Shown piece by piece: positions 12,977 through 24,800 of a DNA stretch of 64,000 nucleotides; position 1 is the stretch's first letter; each line of letters opens with the position of its first letter. The stretch is from Siphlonurus alternatus. Its lineage: Eukaryota > Arthropoda > Insecta > Ephemeroptera > Siphlonuridae. The DNA lies in the NCBI GenBank assembly GCA_949825025.1, contig OX463779.1, forward strand, positions 22,488,816-22,552,815, written 5' to 3'. Below the pieces are notes generated by a model. It worked only from the letters and a program-made list of their open reading frames with translations. It had not been told where the DNA came from and made no database searches. The translations under genes were made by a program, and so were the position numbers.

Positions 12977-13984
12977 CCAATATGGATCATATCATGATAA
13001 AAAAAGTAATGTTACTCCAAATTTCTTAAACTTTATTACAATACTGTATGCATACATGCATATAAGCTAGGTAAAAGGCATATATTATTATTGCCATTTT
13101 TGGTGCAAAAAATTAAAAGGAGTCAAAAAGGTATGCATAATGGTCCTACCCACAATGCAGTGTAGCTGGTGCACAGCTATTCTCCTATAATTGACATAAT
13201 GGGAGAATAGCACTGAGCACTGAGAAAGTGTATGCCTAATATACATACAATATAAATGCAGTGCATTCCGAGATTATGAACATAAAAGTGCCTTACTCGG
13301 AGCATGCATTTACATACAGTACAGTACACCAGCCTCCAGACTCAAACAAAGAAAGCTGGATCAGAAAGTGTTCACGTTGTAGGATTAATTGATTACTAAT
13401 ATACCTGTTTCTATGTCCATATTATCAAATCAGTTAGCAAATCAAAATATCAATCAATAAATCAATGACTGCTGGTTATAGTATGCATAATTATGCATAT
13501 TTTCAATGCACATGAACCTCAAAATCAATAAACACCCTACTTTATAAATTTATTTACGCTTATTTTTAAGACTTACCTGATGACAATAATCGAGTCTTCA
13601 TTCCCACAGTAAAAACATTCTTCAATGTTGATATTTTTATTGCTTTTACTTTTCAAAACATATTAACATTTTGTGATTTACTGACGTAACTCCAGAAACG
13701 TCTGAAATATGGCTATAGGCCCTGCTGTAGGCCGGCGGCGCCATGTTTGTTGATATGGCAACGTCGCACACATGTGCGGTGTGGCGCCAGCACTTAAAAA
13801 TCAAATTTTAATTTAATCCTACGGCATAATTATATGTTGTTTCTTACTACAAACTAGTGAATTAGACTAATATTCATATCTAGTTTGTGAATATGTCACT
13901 TAAATATACGAGTTAAATTTCTTTAACAGCTTTTTAGACGTCGTCCCATAGTAAAGGATGGGGAAGTGGGAACACCGCCAAAAT
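12977..13984. other. Intergenic DNA, no gene seen
   Basis: AT-rich. A GC-richer patch at 13720-13790 (CCGGCGGCGCCATG) has no supported frame. Confidence 0.5.
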
Positions 13985-14206
13985 CAGCTGACTTGAAGCC
14001 TCTATTGGGTACGTCTATTATTTACTAATTATATACATACTACTTTGAAAACCCTATCTTCCGAAACCATAACTTGAGCTCTTCTGGAACGGCCTTGCAA
14101 ATCCATCCCGGCATTTGCCTGCGGCTGAGGGAAACGTGGAAACCTCAGCCAGGATGGACGCTACAGCTTTTGTCAATGAACCGGAAGTGCAATATATGGT
14201 CCAAAG

Positions 14207-16617
14207 TAGGGATCGGCGATATTTATCGATTATACTCGATACCCGATACTTTTCTGACGATATATCGATATTATCGAGTACTTTTCCAAGCCGATAATTA
14301 TCGGGTAATCGATACTTTTTTGTGAGTATCGTTGGCCGATATTTTTATAAAATTTAACATTAGAGAGCAGGCAGCGCCACCTAGTGACGATATTTTGAAT
14401 TATCGGGACAACTTGCCTTCCTATGCTTTTTTGCAGTTTTTGATGTTCCCGCCGATATTTTCCGATATATCGAAATATCGATACATTTTGGGCCGATACT
14501 TTTGATGAGTATTGATACTTTTTAAAGTACTCAATATAAAAACTATTAAAAACTATTTTACAAATATCTTAAATACAAATAAATTACAATCCGACCAAAC
14601 TCTCAATCTTTTATCATTAACAAGAGACTATAATTGTAACTCAAATTATATTCCTCTTAATGAATTTGAAGTCTATAATTGTATGCAAAGCCTAAAAAAC
14701 AATAAAGCTTCGGGCCCAGATTTTATTACGAATGAACATTTGAAGCTAGTAAGCAAGTCGTTAACCCCAACAATCACCAATATGTTTAACCTCTGTATTG
14801 AAACGGCTACAATTCCGGAATTGTGGCGGATCGCCTACCTAATGGTATTATACAAAGGGAAGGGTAATATTATGTCACCCGACTCATACAGAGGTATTAT
14901 CCATGGTGATACCATGTACAAACTCTTCTCGAGATTAATTGCAAACAGGCTTTTTGATTCCACCCACTATCTTATTCCAAAAGAGCAATACGGCTTTATG
15001 CCAGGACGTTCCACAATACAAGCTGTATCCACAGTATATAATCAAATTAAACTAGCATTGGAGAAGCCAAAGGGTCATTTATATATTGCTTTTGTAGACT
15101 TCAGAAAAGCTTTTGATTCGGTCAATAGGAATTTGCTCATTGAAAAGCTGAAGTCATTTAAAGTAATTCCTTCTGAAATTTTGAATATCTTAGCTGTTAT
15201 TCTAAATATCAATTATGTATGTGTTCAAGATCGCTTATCATGTTCTAGTAATATTATTCAATCTAACGGAGTTTTGCAAGGAGACCCGAGCAGCTCTCTT
15301 CTTTTCAATCTTTTTACTGCAGATATAACTGAGATTACAAAAGATATAAACTGTGAAAATGAAAATGATCAAGTCATACTAAATTTATATGCAGATGATC
15401 TTGCTATTATTTCAAAGAGCAAAGTCAAGCTACAAAAAGCGCTAAATAATCTATCCATCTGGGCCAAAACAAATGGTCTAGAAATTAACACAGAGAAAAC
15501 CAAGGTTGTTAAGTTTAGAAGAGGCGGACCGTTATGCAAAAACGATGAAATTTATTGTGACGGTCAAAAGATTGAATTTCTAAATTCATTTAAATATCTT
15601 GGCATAATACTTCAAATGACAGGGCTTTCTTTTTCTAAACATATAACAGAAAGATGTAAGAACGCTATCACTGTTATGTACACTATCTCAGGGCTGTCTG
15701 GTCTATCCGTCAAAACAGGGCTCAAACTATTCAATTTAAAAGTCGCCCCTGTGGCTACTTATGGTATTGAAATTGTATGGCCTCATTTATCTGTATCCGA
15801 TTTTGATAAATTAGAATCAGTAAAAGCCATGTTTGTTAAAAGATTACTGTGTCTGTCAAAATTTACCGAAACTAGACTGGCCTATAAACTGATAGATTCC
15901 AATTATTTTATTACAGAAATCAAAGAAATGTTTAAACTTCCAACGACAGATCAATATTCCAATTTTATAGCTGTCAGGAATCAAAAAGCTCAGGATATTA
16001 ATCCTGAGTTTTACAGCACTGATGCTATGACATGTAAATATTGGTGTCTGCCCCAATTGGATAGATCCAATGTTAGAAATGTTTTAACTCGCCAGGCTGT
16101 TCACGGCTTCCACTATCTAATTTGTAAATCTTCTGGTTATCATAAAGCTGAACAATCTTGTGTATGTAAATTATGTAATGAATATTGTAGCCAATATCAT
16201 TTAAATATCTGTAAATCTAGAATTAAGCCTATTAGCGATTATGCCAGGGGAGATTTCATATAGTCTATAGATTTTGAATAGCAATGAAGCAATAAGTTTT
16301 TTTTTTATTCTATCTATTTTCTATGTCATATTTTGTCTTATATATATGTGATTATATATATGATATATTATTATTATGATGTAACAGGCTGTTAGTATCA
16401 TCTGTTATTTTATTTTATATTGTTTTATTATCATTTTCTATTGTTCTATTATTCTGTAACTATTATATATGTTTTGTATGTATGTTTTATGTGTTCTATT
16501 GTAATGTTTTTCTATAATGTATGTTTCTAGTGCTGTTAATATGTACACTTTCTGTGTTTAATAAAAGACTAATAATATAAAAAGTATCGATACTTTTTTC
16601 ACTATCGCCGATCCCTA
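14207..16617. mobile_element. hAT-like non-autonomous transposon hosting a retroelement
   Basis: Perfect 15-bp terminal inverted repeats (TAGGGATCGGCGATA and TATCGCCGATCCCTA) are flanked by an identical 8-bp duplication GTCCAAAG at 14199-14206 and 16618-16625. An 8-bp target duplication is the hallmark of the hAT superfamily. Without the retroelement the element would be only about 345 bp and non-coding. Its interior is packed with CGATA/TATCG words that can pair with each other. It has no transposase, so it would have depended on one in trans. Confidence 0.85.
14524..16263 (+). CDS. Non-LTR retrotransposon reverse transcriptase, 5'-truncated
   Basis: An uninterrupted frame of about 580 codons with reverse transcriptase motifs in order: a fingers motif with YGFMPGRST, the palm A block FVDFRKAFDSV, NGVLQGDPSSSLLFNL, the catalytic LYADDLAII, and a thumb region with the FKYLGIIL block. 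The C-terminus carries a Cys-rich patch (CVCKLCNEYC) of the kind often found after LINE RTs. No endonuclease domain and no start codon in retroelement sequence are visible; the frame simply opens into host hAT DNA, so the copy is 5'-truncated. About 325 bp of AT-rich 3' UTR follows, to about 16588. GATACTTTTT at 14514-14523 recurs at 16589-16598 and may be the target duplication. The intact frame suggests a recent insertion. Clade not determined. Confidence 0.88.
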   Translation, partial: KVLNIKTIKNYFTNILNTNKLQSDQTLNLLSLTRDYNCNSNYIPLNEFEVYNCMQSLKNNKASGPDFITNEHLKLVSKSLTPTITNMFNLCIETATIPELWRIAYLMVLYKGKGNIMSPDSYRGIIHGDTMYKLFSRLIANRLFDSTHYLIPKEQYGFMPGRSTIQAVSTVYNQIKLALEKPKGHLYIAFVDFRKAFDSVNRNLLIEKLKSFKVIPSEILNILAVILNINYVCVQDRLSCSSNIIQSNGVLQGDPSSSLLFNLFTADITEITKDINCENENDQVILNLYADDLAIISKSKVKLQKALNNLSIWAKTNGLEINTEKTKVVKFRRGGPLCKNDEIYCDGQKIEFLNSFKYLGIILQMTGLSFSKHITERCKNAITVMYTISGLSGLSVKTGLKLFNLKVAPVATYGIEIVWPHLSVSDFDKLESVKAMFVKRLLCLSKFTETRLAYKLIDSNYFITEIKEMFKLPTTDQYSNFIAVRNQKAQDINPEFYSTDAMTCKYWCLPQLDRSNVRNVLTRQAVHGFHYLICKSSGYHKAEQSCVCKLCNEYCSQYHLNICKSRIKPISDYARGDFI

Positions 16618-16790
16618 GTCCAAAGCCAGGGGAACCACATAGTGGAAAAGCGCAACGTTTTACCCCTGGGTGGGAAACGTGGTTTTTGTTGAAAATGGTC
16701 ACCCATCCATCTACTAACCACGCGCGGCGTTGCTTGACTTCGGTGATCTGACGAGACCCGGTCAAGCGCACTGCGCCACACCTCCCACTT

Positions 16791-17541
16791 ATACAATATA
16801 TAATGTATATTTAAATTAATTAAACCGTGGAATTCGCAATATATTAATTTAATATAATATTTATAATTAATCTATACTGCAGTCTGTAGTCTGTAGGTCT
16901 GTACACTGTCTTTGTGTTCAATAACTAATTTATATATAATATATAATAAAATATATTTAATTAATTTGCTCGGAGAATATAAGGGTCTCTGGGGTTGGTT
17001 GATGTTGTTCATTCGAAATTCTCCGCGCTGATGCGTATAAAAAAAAAAAGCGAGCTAGCAAAACCGTAAAAAACATTTGTCACTTGACTTCAAACCACAG
17101 TACAGGAAAGATACTTCTCTATACTGTGCTTCAAACATGTGCTTCCCAGCTGATCAAGTAAACTTGACTTTTTGTTAAAAATTACAAATTACACACAAAT
17201 TATAGCGTAAGTAGGTTAATTTAAGTTAAGTTATATAACCTATAGTACGTAATATTTTATTGCAAACTCATTTTTTAACCATCAGTCCTGTATATATGCA
17301 TATACTTTTTATACTTATAATTTAAGACCAATATATTGGATTTTAGCCCTCTTTTGGTTTTGACCTGATGCTTTTGGACTCCTTATGGGCAACAAAAGGA
17401 AATTGTGCGTATGCATCTATGTACAGTATGCATATGAATTTGCAGCATTTGTATGTACATACAGTATGTACTGTACTGCAGTTATGCATACATATACTAC
17501 ATACTGTACGTATATACTGTACACGTATGACATACACCACA
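16791..17541. other. Intergenic AT-rich DNA, no gene seen
   Basis: No supported exon. 17400-17530 contains many short TACAGTATG/CATACTGTA words that create overlapping frames on both strands; this is low-complexity sequence rather than a gene. Confidence 0.5.
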
Positions 17542-17917
17542 TTTTTTTTTTGCATGAATACACCCCTAAGAGCTTACAGCTCGCGGCGGGCTAATGGGTA
17601 GAGATATGATAGGGAACGGATGGTGTCCACGGCCCGTTACGCGTCCCAGCATTCGCTGAGGTGAGACTGAGTGAATCGTGGAAAACCTCAGTCAGGACGG
17701 ACACCTCTACTTTTTCTCAATGGACCAAAGCAATGTCCAAAGCCTGGGGAACCACACAAGTGCATCACTGCACTGGGTGGAAAGCGAGATGAATTTATCC
17801 CAGGGAGGGAGCAACATAATTTTTACTTTAAACGGTCACCCATCCAAGTATTAACCACGCTCGTTGTAGCCTGACTTTGGTGATCTAACGAGAACCGGTC
17901 AATGCACTGCACCACGC
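17542..17917 (-). mobile_element. 5S rRNA-derived SINE, near full length
   Basis: Reverse-oriented counterpart of the copy at 10564-10962. Read on the minus strand it starts GCGTGGTGCAGTGCATTGAC, passes through a 5S-like segment (GATCACCAAAGTCAGGC, ACTTGGATGGGTGACC), then the shared body (CCACCCAGTGCAGTGATGCA, GACTGAGGTTTTCCACGATT) and the tail GCCGCGAGCTGTAAGCTC, ending in A10. It carries a short duplicated block near AATGGACCAAAG / AATGTCCAAAG. Confidence 0.87.
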
Positions 17918-18310
17918 TTGACCTTATGACACACATTATGATACTGTACAGTAGCTGACGAGTTTGGTCCAACGAACAGAAATGGATTACTCATTTTCCT
18001 GCTTGCTTTTAGGCTTATAGGGGGACAAAAAAAAATAAATAAAATAGATGCATGTTGTAGGAATTAGATCGAGCTTCCAAGCAACGGTGAAAATTCATTA
18101 ATTACTGTATTAGAGTTTCAGTCTATGTACCATCTATGCTGTGACAATATTGAGCATTTCTGATTGCCTGTGTAGGCATACATACCAAAATGAACCTTGC
18201 TGCACAATATTGGATAGGGGAAAATGCAAAATATTTCATATTTTATATACCGTACTGATCTAATGATCTAATTCACCTTGTTCACATTTGTAGAGATACC
18301 TCTCCTCGCT

Positions 18311-20838
18311 ATGAATGCTGAAGAAGTGCATGAAGATTCAGAACCTGATGTTGAGATGGAGGAAGATGAAGAAGAATTTCCAGAAAAAGAAAAGAAGAAA
18401 AGAAAGCCTGGAATAATTTTTATGCCAACCATTCCACCCTATATGACAGTTATCAAGTTACGGGAAATTTTAGGAGAATTTGGAGAAATCGGCAGAGTCT
18501 TCCTACAGCCAGATGAAGCAACTGGTAAGTAAATGCTTATAAATTATGTCTCCAACTCTCTCTGGTCAACTGAGGTTTAAAGTTCAAACATATGCACTGC
18601 TAGTAACATGAACTTATATTTCTTTTCAGCTTGTACCATTGCTCATGAAGGGGCGGATCCAGCTCGCGGCTTTGGGGGGGGGGGGGGGGGGTCCTATCCT
18701 GCAATGTTAAAATTTGGAGTGGGAGGGGGTGACGAGTGGGGGTGGTAACACCTTCTATTGTATTTTGTATTGTATTTTGGGACTTTTGGGGGGAGGGGGG
18801 CAATGGAGTATTGACCTCAAAATTTTTTATTGCAGAAATGGATAGAGCATGCAAAGTTATGCTACCCTGATTTTTTCAGATTTTTTTGAGCCCATGACCT
18901 ATTTTTAAAAAATTATTGAAAGTCCTTTTTGTGACGTCACGCGGCGGCAAGTCCTATCTTTTTGTTAAGGAGCGGCGTCTCGTGACGTCACAAAAAGAAC
19001 TTTCAATGATTTTTTAAAAATAGTTCTCGGGCTCTAAAAATCTGAAAAAAATCAGGGTAGCATAAATTTGCACGCTCTATCCATTTCTGCAATAAAAAAA
19101 TTTGAGGTCAATACTCTATTATGGTACATTAATTTAATAACAATAACAATATAAGTTTTACTTTACTGCACAGAAAACTGACAAGATACAAGATATAATA
19201 ATTGTCACAGTCAAAAATAACAAGAAAAAGAATTAAAACCGCTCAAGCCTTAGTTTACGTTTCATGGCTGACCAGTTAAATATCTCTGCGTCATAGTAAT
19301 AACAACGTAGATTCCTGCGATCTGTATTCTTATTTGATATGGCGTCAATATAAGAAATAGTTCCTTAAAGGTGAACTGAAGGGATTGCTTTTTTTTCCCT
19401 TTAGGGAACCTTATATTACCTATCCCATCCATCTGCACTAATTTTTTCATGGCAGATGCTTATTGTGCTGCTGTAGGACAATTAGTGAAAAAGTGAAGTT
19501 GTGACGTATCAGCGACGGTTGGTTGACTTAAAACTCGCCGCCGTGAAAAAACACACGAGCTACCGCGAGCGACCGCGGAAACTGCCGAGGGAGCGGCGAT
19601 CGGCTCGCGAACGCCACTCTCTCGGCAGTTTCCGCGGTCGCTCGTGTGTTTTTTCACCGCGGCGAGTTTTAAGTCAACCAACCGTCGCTGATACGTCACA
19701 ACTTCACTTTTTCACTAATTGTCCTACAGCAGCACAATAAGTATCTGCCATGAAAAAATTAGTGCAGATGGATGGGATAGGTAATATAAGGTTCCCTAAT
19801 GGAAAAAAAAAGCAATCCCTTCAGTTCACCTTTAACTAGATGCTCACACACTCGCGATGCTTGTTGGATTTTAATTGCTATATTATTTAAACATCTTCAA
19901 AATGTTTTATTTGTTTCTGCTTATATGTGGAAATCTTTATAAAATTCTTGTCCACTATAAATGATTAATTTTTCATGTTGGCTGCCATTTTATCAGCTGA
20001 TCATAGATGATTGACAGGTTATCCACGCACTATTTTTGAAACTTTGAAAAGAAATTAAAAAGGCTTGAAAGACTGTAATCAAGTTCAGAGTCTATGCATC
20101 AAAATAAAGTTCGTGTTAGAAAAATATAATAGTGTATTTAGCAATATAAGCAAATGTGAGTAATAATTATTATTTTTCTTCTTTTTTTCAGGAAAAAGAA
20201 AAAAGAAGCCTGCTCTACATTTTTCAGAAGGATGGGTTGAATTTAAGAGCAAAAGAGTTGCAAAACATGTTGCCGCAACTTTAAATAATAATCGTGTTGG
20301 AACTAGAAAAAAGAGTAAATATTATGATCATATTTGGAACATCAAATACTTGCCCAGGTAAGAACACACAAAAAAAGGGGGTGGGGGAGAAGACACAGTT
20401 ACTTTTACCTTTGAACTTTCATTTTTTCTCTACTGCACTCCAACGTTCCTTCAAAACTCCCTGAATCATTATTAATTACATTTATTTCTGCTTGCAACCC
20501 TCTGGAGATTGTACAGTAGCCGCTAACATTTCGTGTTTTGCAGATTCAAGTGGGTACACCTGAGCGAGAGACTGGCTTATGAGAGGGCTGTGCATAAACA
20601 GCGCATGCGTACGGAGGTATCACAGGCCAAGCGTGAGGCAAGCCACTTCCAGGCTAGCGTGGAGCGCAGTGAGAAGGTGCGTCGCCTGCGTCGTAAGCAG
20701 CAGCTGGAGGAAGTGATGGCTGAGGAGGGCTACGAGGTGCCTCAGCGCCTGTTGGACAGCGAGCACCGAGCCAAGCATCCTCAGGACAAGCAGGAGAACC
20801 GGACACAACTCCTCCAAACACTCTTTGGCAACAAGTGA
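18311..20838 (+). CDS. ABT1: ABT1/Esf2, activator of basal transcription 1 (ribosome biogenesis)
   Basis: Three coding exons: 18311-18524, 20192-20357 and 20544-20838, phases 1 and 2, all GT-AG, 225 codons with stop. Family knowledge: Esf2/ABT1 is a nucleolar RRM protein of the small-subunit processome needed for early 18S rRNA processing. Visible here: an acidic N-terminus (about residues 5-25), a KKRK basic stretch, an RRM running from GIIFMPTIPPYMTVIKLREIL through GEIGRVFLQPD to WVEFKSKRVAKHVAATLNN, the family block YYDHIWNIKYLPRFKW, then an Arg/Lys/Glu-rich helical tail. I chose the ATG at 18311 because AG at 18292-18293 looks like a splice acceptor, implying a 5' UTR exon upstream. Intron 1 (about 1.67 kb) is filled with transposons. 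Length fits the family. NOMO follows on the same strand about 1 kb downstream. Confidence 0.93.
18645..18802 (-). mobile_element. Partial hAT-like GGATCCGC element in ABT1 intron 1
   Basis: Inverted, incomplete relative of 11506-11673. The end GGGGCGGATCCAGCTCGCGG is followed by a G18 run, AATGTTAAAATTTGGAGTGG and a G-rich segment. The opposite end is lost where the MITE at 18803 begins. Confidence 0.6.
18803..19119. mobile_element. TA-flanked hairpin MITE, copy a, in ABT1 intron 1
   Basis: Long inverted repeat beginning ATGGAGTATTGACCTCAAAA and ending TTTGAGGTCAATACTCTAT. Shared blocks include GCAGAAATGGATAGAG and TGAAAG/CTTTCA flanking two TGACGTCA palindromes. The right flank is TA; the left has mutated to CA. 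Same family as 42370-42690 and 62825-63154. Confidence 0.85.
19365..19835. mobile_element. 471-bp near-perfect palindromic element in ABT1 intron 1
   Basis: Both ends read TTAAAGGTGAACTGAAGGGA inwards. The arms stay almost identical up to the centre near 19590-19600 and hold the same 79-codon frame on opposite strands. TTAA at both ends fits a TTAA target duplication (piggyBac-like), but because the termini are palindromic this cannot be separated from the repeat itself. The centre is GC-rich (GACCGCGGAAACTGCCGA). Confidence 0.85.
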
Positions 20839-21843
20839 AATTGAACAGTGTCATACTTTGTACAGAGACCATATAAATTATAAAATACTATGATAAGCTG
20901 ATGTGCCGGCAAAACTTTTTTAATGAATTCATGCATCAAATTATTTTTATAATTCAGAAAACATGCTTTTCAAAAATTAATATCTGTACATTGATGTGTT
21001 ATTAATTATTATGATTCTTATTTTAAATCTTCAATTTATATTAATATATAATTTAAATGTAACTCTAATAAAAGTGTACTTTATTAACCTACAGTACTCC
21101 TATTCTTAATATGTTTTAATTTACTGCCTGAATTAGTTGCACATTATTAGTGCTCAATAATACACATTTGTGACTATAAAAATGAAGTGAGTATATATTA
21201 TGTTATACATAGATTTAATTGAATGTTTTAAATTCCCTGTCCTCTACAGGTTAGCTCCAGCTTTATAGGCCAGCCAGTATATTATAGGTATAGTAAACAA
21301 TATAATACTGTAAGAGCTCACTTTGTAATATTTTTTTAAAAAAGGTTGTAAAAAATGAACAGTACATAATTAATATAATATAATTATAGTATTATATTAA
21401 TTCAATATTAGTGTGCTACGTGACCGTTGTTGAGAGTGAAATTATGAAGAATTACATTATGGAATATAGAAAATGTACTATATGGCCTGATGCAAAAAAG
21501 AGACCCTGGTCTCTGAAATAAAAATAGCAAGAATTTCAATAACATTCTTTTTTGCCGCTTTTTTATTATATGCAAGTACCAACCGTACCAATCCAAAAGG
21601 GACTTTTTTTTCACTATTGCTGTATTTGCTGTAATTAGAGAATTTAAATTGTACATTAAATTATGAAATAATTTTATTTAAACTTTATACATTTTTCTAT
21701 AATAGTAAAGTGAAGCCATGAGGAGAAACTAATTTTTTTGATGTAGTTTTAATGTTGCCTCTCTGACTTGCATTATGTTAATCGGCTCAGCTGTTAATGA
21801 AATTAAGGAACTTGGTGACCGGACGGACACCGGTTTAACCAAG

Positions 21844-24800
21844 ATGTTCAACTTATTCTTGGCTTCACTCATTGTATCTTGTTTTAGTATTAATCTAGTT
21901 ATCAGTGACGATATCTTAGGATGTGGTGGATTTATTAAAAGTCACATTCCTATTGAATTTTCTAAAGTTGAAGTTGGACTGTAAGTATGCATATGCGTAT
22001 TTGGCATAGGAAAAATCATCCCATTATTTTAGAAGCCGGCAGTTTAGAAAATTTTACAACCTTTCTTTGCTGCAACAATGTTTCAGGTATACAAAGCAAG
22101 GTAGTCTCAAGGATGTAACAGACTGTGCTCCTAATAATGGCTACTACTTCTTGCCGCTCTATGACAGAGGTGATTACACTCTCAAGGTATGGTTTCTACA
22201 TTCTCTACCATTTGTCTGCTTTTCAGAATTTATTTAATAGTGAGTTAACTGACCTCAATGTTTTTCCAGGTGTCTGCTCCAGCAGGCTGGAATTTTGAGC
22301 CAACTGAGGTGGCGTTGACTGTAGATGGTGAGACAGACGCGTGTAGCCTTGGTCACGACATCAACTTTGTGTTTGTCGGCTTTGCTGTCAGTGGAAAGGT
22401 ATATGCTGATAATTTACTTTCAATTTCAGTTGTATGATACAGTATGTAGTAGGGACGAGCCTATTTGTGTAAGGTTCATTGCAATGATACAGTACGTAAT
22501 TACATATCTGCATACCACTATATATGCATAGTATAAATATGTTATATGCATACATATATGATACATTGTATACTGTATGTATATGATATGCATTGTAGTA
22601 AATAATATAAAATTTCCATGTCCTAGGTGTTAAGTGAAGGCACCAAAGATGGCCCAGAGGGTGTGACAGTATCGCTGCACTCTGTGGGAGGAACTGAGCC
22701 ATTGCTGCAAGTCACAACCACAGCTGGGGGTGCATATTCTTTCCCACGTGTAGCCCCAGGACAGTATGAGCTTCGAGCTACCCATCCTGAGTGGCTTATG
22801 ACTCAAGACAAAGCCAGCCTGGCTGTTGCACCAGATAGCCACCAGGTGTCTGGAACCTTGTCTATTGCAGGGTAAGTATTTAACAAGCTGTCAACATTTT
22901 TTTTTTCAAACAGATACACCCCCTTTTATTTTATTTCCTTTCTAGTTTACTCGGAAAGGACACAATATTTCCCCCTGTTAAATAAAATCTAATCCCTTGC
23001 CTGTAAAGCATAATTTAACAAAATAATTGCATGACATGCTCCACCATTCAAGTCAATAATTTGAGTAGTGCACATTGAATAAAAAGCTAGCAAAAATTAA
23101 AGTGGTTACATGATGAATTCAGGCCAAATTATTAATTCAGAATATTTGCCTCCAATTTAAAAACTAATAATTCATCAATCTTATTTAATGCACAGAATGA
23201 TGTTAATAATGGCTCAATAATCTTTTACAAGCTCATATCTAATTAAATTTTCTATTGTTTGTATTATTACATCACAATACTGTACAAATTCTAGACTTTC
23301 CCCTTCACCAAACGTAACAGTATCAATATCATTTCAGCTACCCTGTGTCAGGCCGTGTGACAAGTGATGAGGAACCTATTGGTGGGGTCATCTTTGTTCT
23401 TCATGGTGAGGGTGGTAAGAAGAAAACCCCTCCTGGCTGCCAGCCAGCTCAGCAGGGTCTGTGCCATACAGAGTCTGGTCCAGATGGCCGGTTTGTGTTC
23501 CCTGCACTGCAGCCAGGGTCATATCGCCTGGTGCCCCACTATGCAGCCACCAAGGAGGGGATTGCTTTTGACGTTCGCCCCAAAGAGTTGAGGTTTACTG
23601 TGGAGCACTCGAGTCTACAGCTCAGCCCTCAGTTTCAGGTGGGTTGCAAAACAATGTCTGGCGGTAAAATGAGATGAAATTAAGTTTTGCTCTTCACTAA
23701 AATAACTTAATTTTAGATACACCTGATTACATGGATGCTGACTAACTCTAAGATAGACTTCACTTTTATTAAGTTAGCATGTATGTATAACCATGTTCAG
23801 TCTCACTTATTGTTATTATTACTTAAAAAAAAAGTCAATTTTGTATTAGTTTAAAAAAAAATGCAATAAAGATAGCAAACATATCCAATTATTAAACTAT
23901 TAAAACTTGGAAAGAAATGCAGCATTCTTAATTTACCACAACATACAATTTAAATTTTCATAAAAAAAGCATAAAATTAATTTAATTTATATTTCTCAAT
24001 CATTTTGAAAATACATATTTTGGTTTGATAGTTCTTGCATGGATGAGTAAATATAAAATGTTTATTTTCTTTTTCTTTTCTGTTTTGTTCTATTCTAAGG
24101 GAACAAATACTGGTGTCAAGGTATAACTTAATCTAACAATTAAGTATACAGTATTTGTATGTTTTTGTTTTCTATTGGCTGTTATAAGTAATATGTGTCT
24201 ATGCTAAATATTTATTGCTAGTAATTCAAATGTCATTGTGTTTATTGGATGGTGCTTACTTAGATGCTTCATTGATCAATACTTTGTCTCCCATTAAGCT
24301 CATTTGTTGTAATATACAGTACTAATAATATAATAAATGTAATGTAAGTTGCATACAATATCATTTAGTTTTCGTCTAAATTTTGCTTTGTAATATTGCT
24401 GTTACTGCAATTTAAATACTGGTACTGTATTTTTAGTGATGTAGAATAGGACATCAAGTTATTTGATTAGAGTTAAAAACTGTGAATTCAATTTTAAGTA
24501 CTCAGGAACTTAACCTTAAAAATAAAATAGCAATTTGTTGTTAAAATAATTATTAAATAAGAAGATATAAAATTAAATAGTAAACGAAATAGTTTATAAT
24601 TATATCAGCCCTCCTGAAATAATATTACGTATAACTATTGAAGCTCAGTGGCATAGCCAGGGGAAAAAATGGGAAAGACCAAATTTTCCCCCATATTCTG
24701 TATTTATACTCCTGCAGTTCATATTCAAAGAGAGCTACAGTATTCCTCTTCCTATGCTACTGCTGAATCTGAATATTACTGTAATGTTTGTCCTAGCTGA

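Larger units (their letters stand above)
13985..16790 (-). mobile_element. 5S-derived SINE copy split by a 2.4-kb insertion
   Basis: The two halves, 13985-14206 (body and tail) and 16618-16790 (body plus 5S head), join into one SINE colinear with the uninterrupted minus-read of 39411-39727. The head reads on the minus strand GTGGCGCAGTGCGCTTGACC, then GATCACCGAAGTCAAGC, then GGATGGGTGACC. An insertion (14207-16617) interrupts it and duplicated 8 bp of SINE sequence (GTCCAAAG). This subfamily has a different 3' tail from the copies at 10564 and 17542: TATTTACTAATTA, then CATACTACTTTGAAA. Confidence 0.85.

Noticed and set aside
19460..19740. Two nearly identical 79-codon frames on opposite strands
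   Set aside because: They are the two arms of the palindromic element in ABT1 intron 1.
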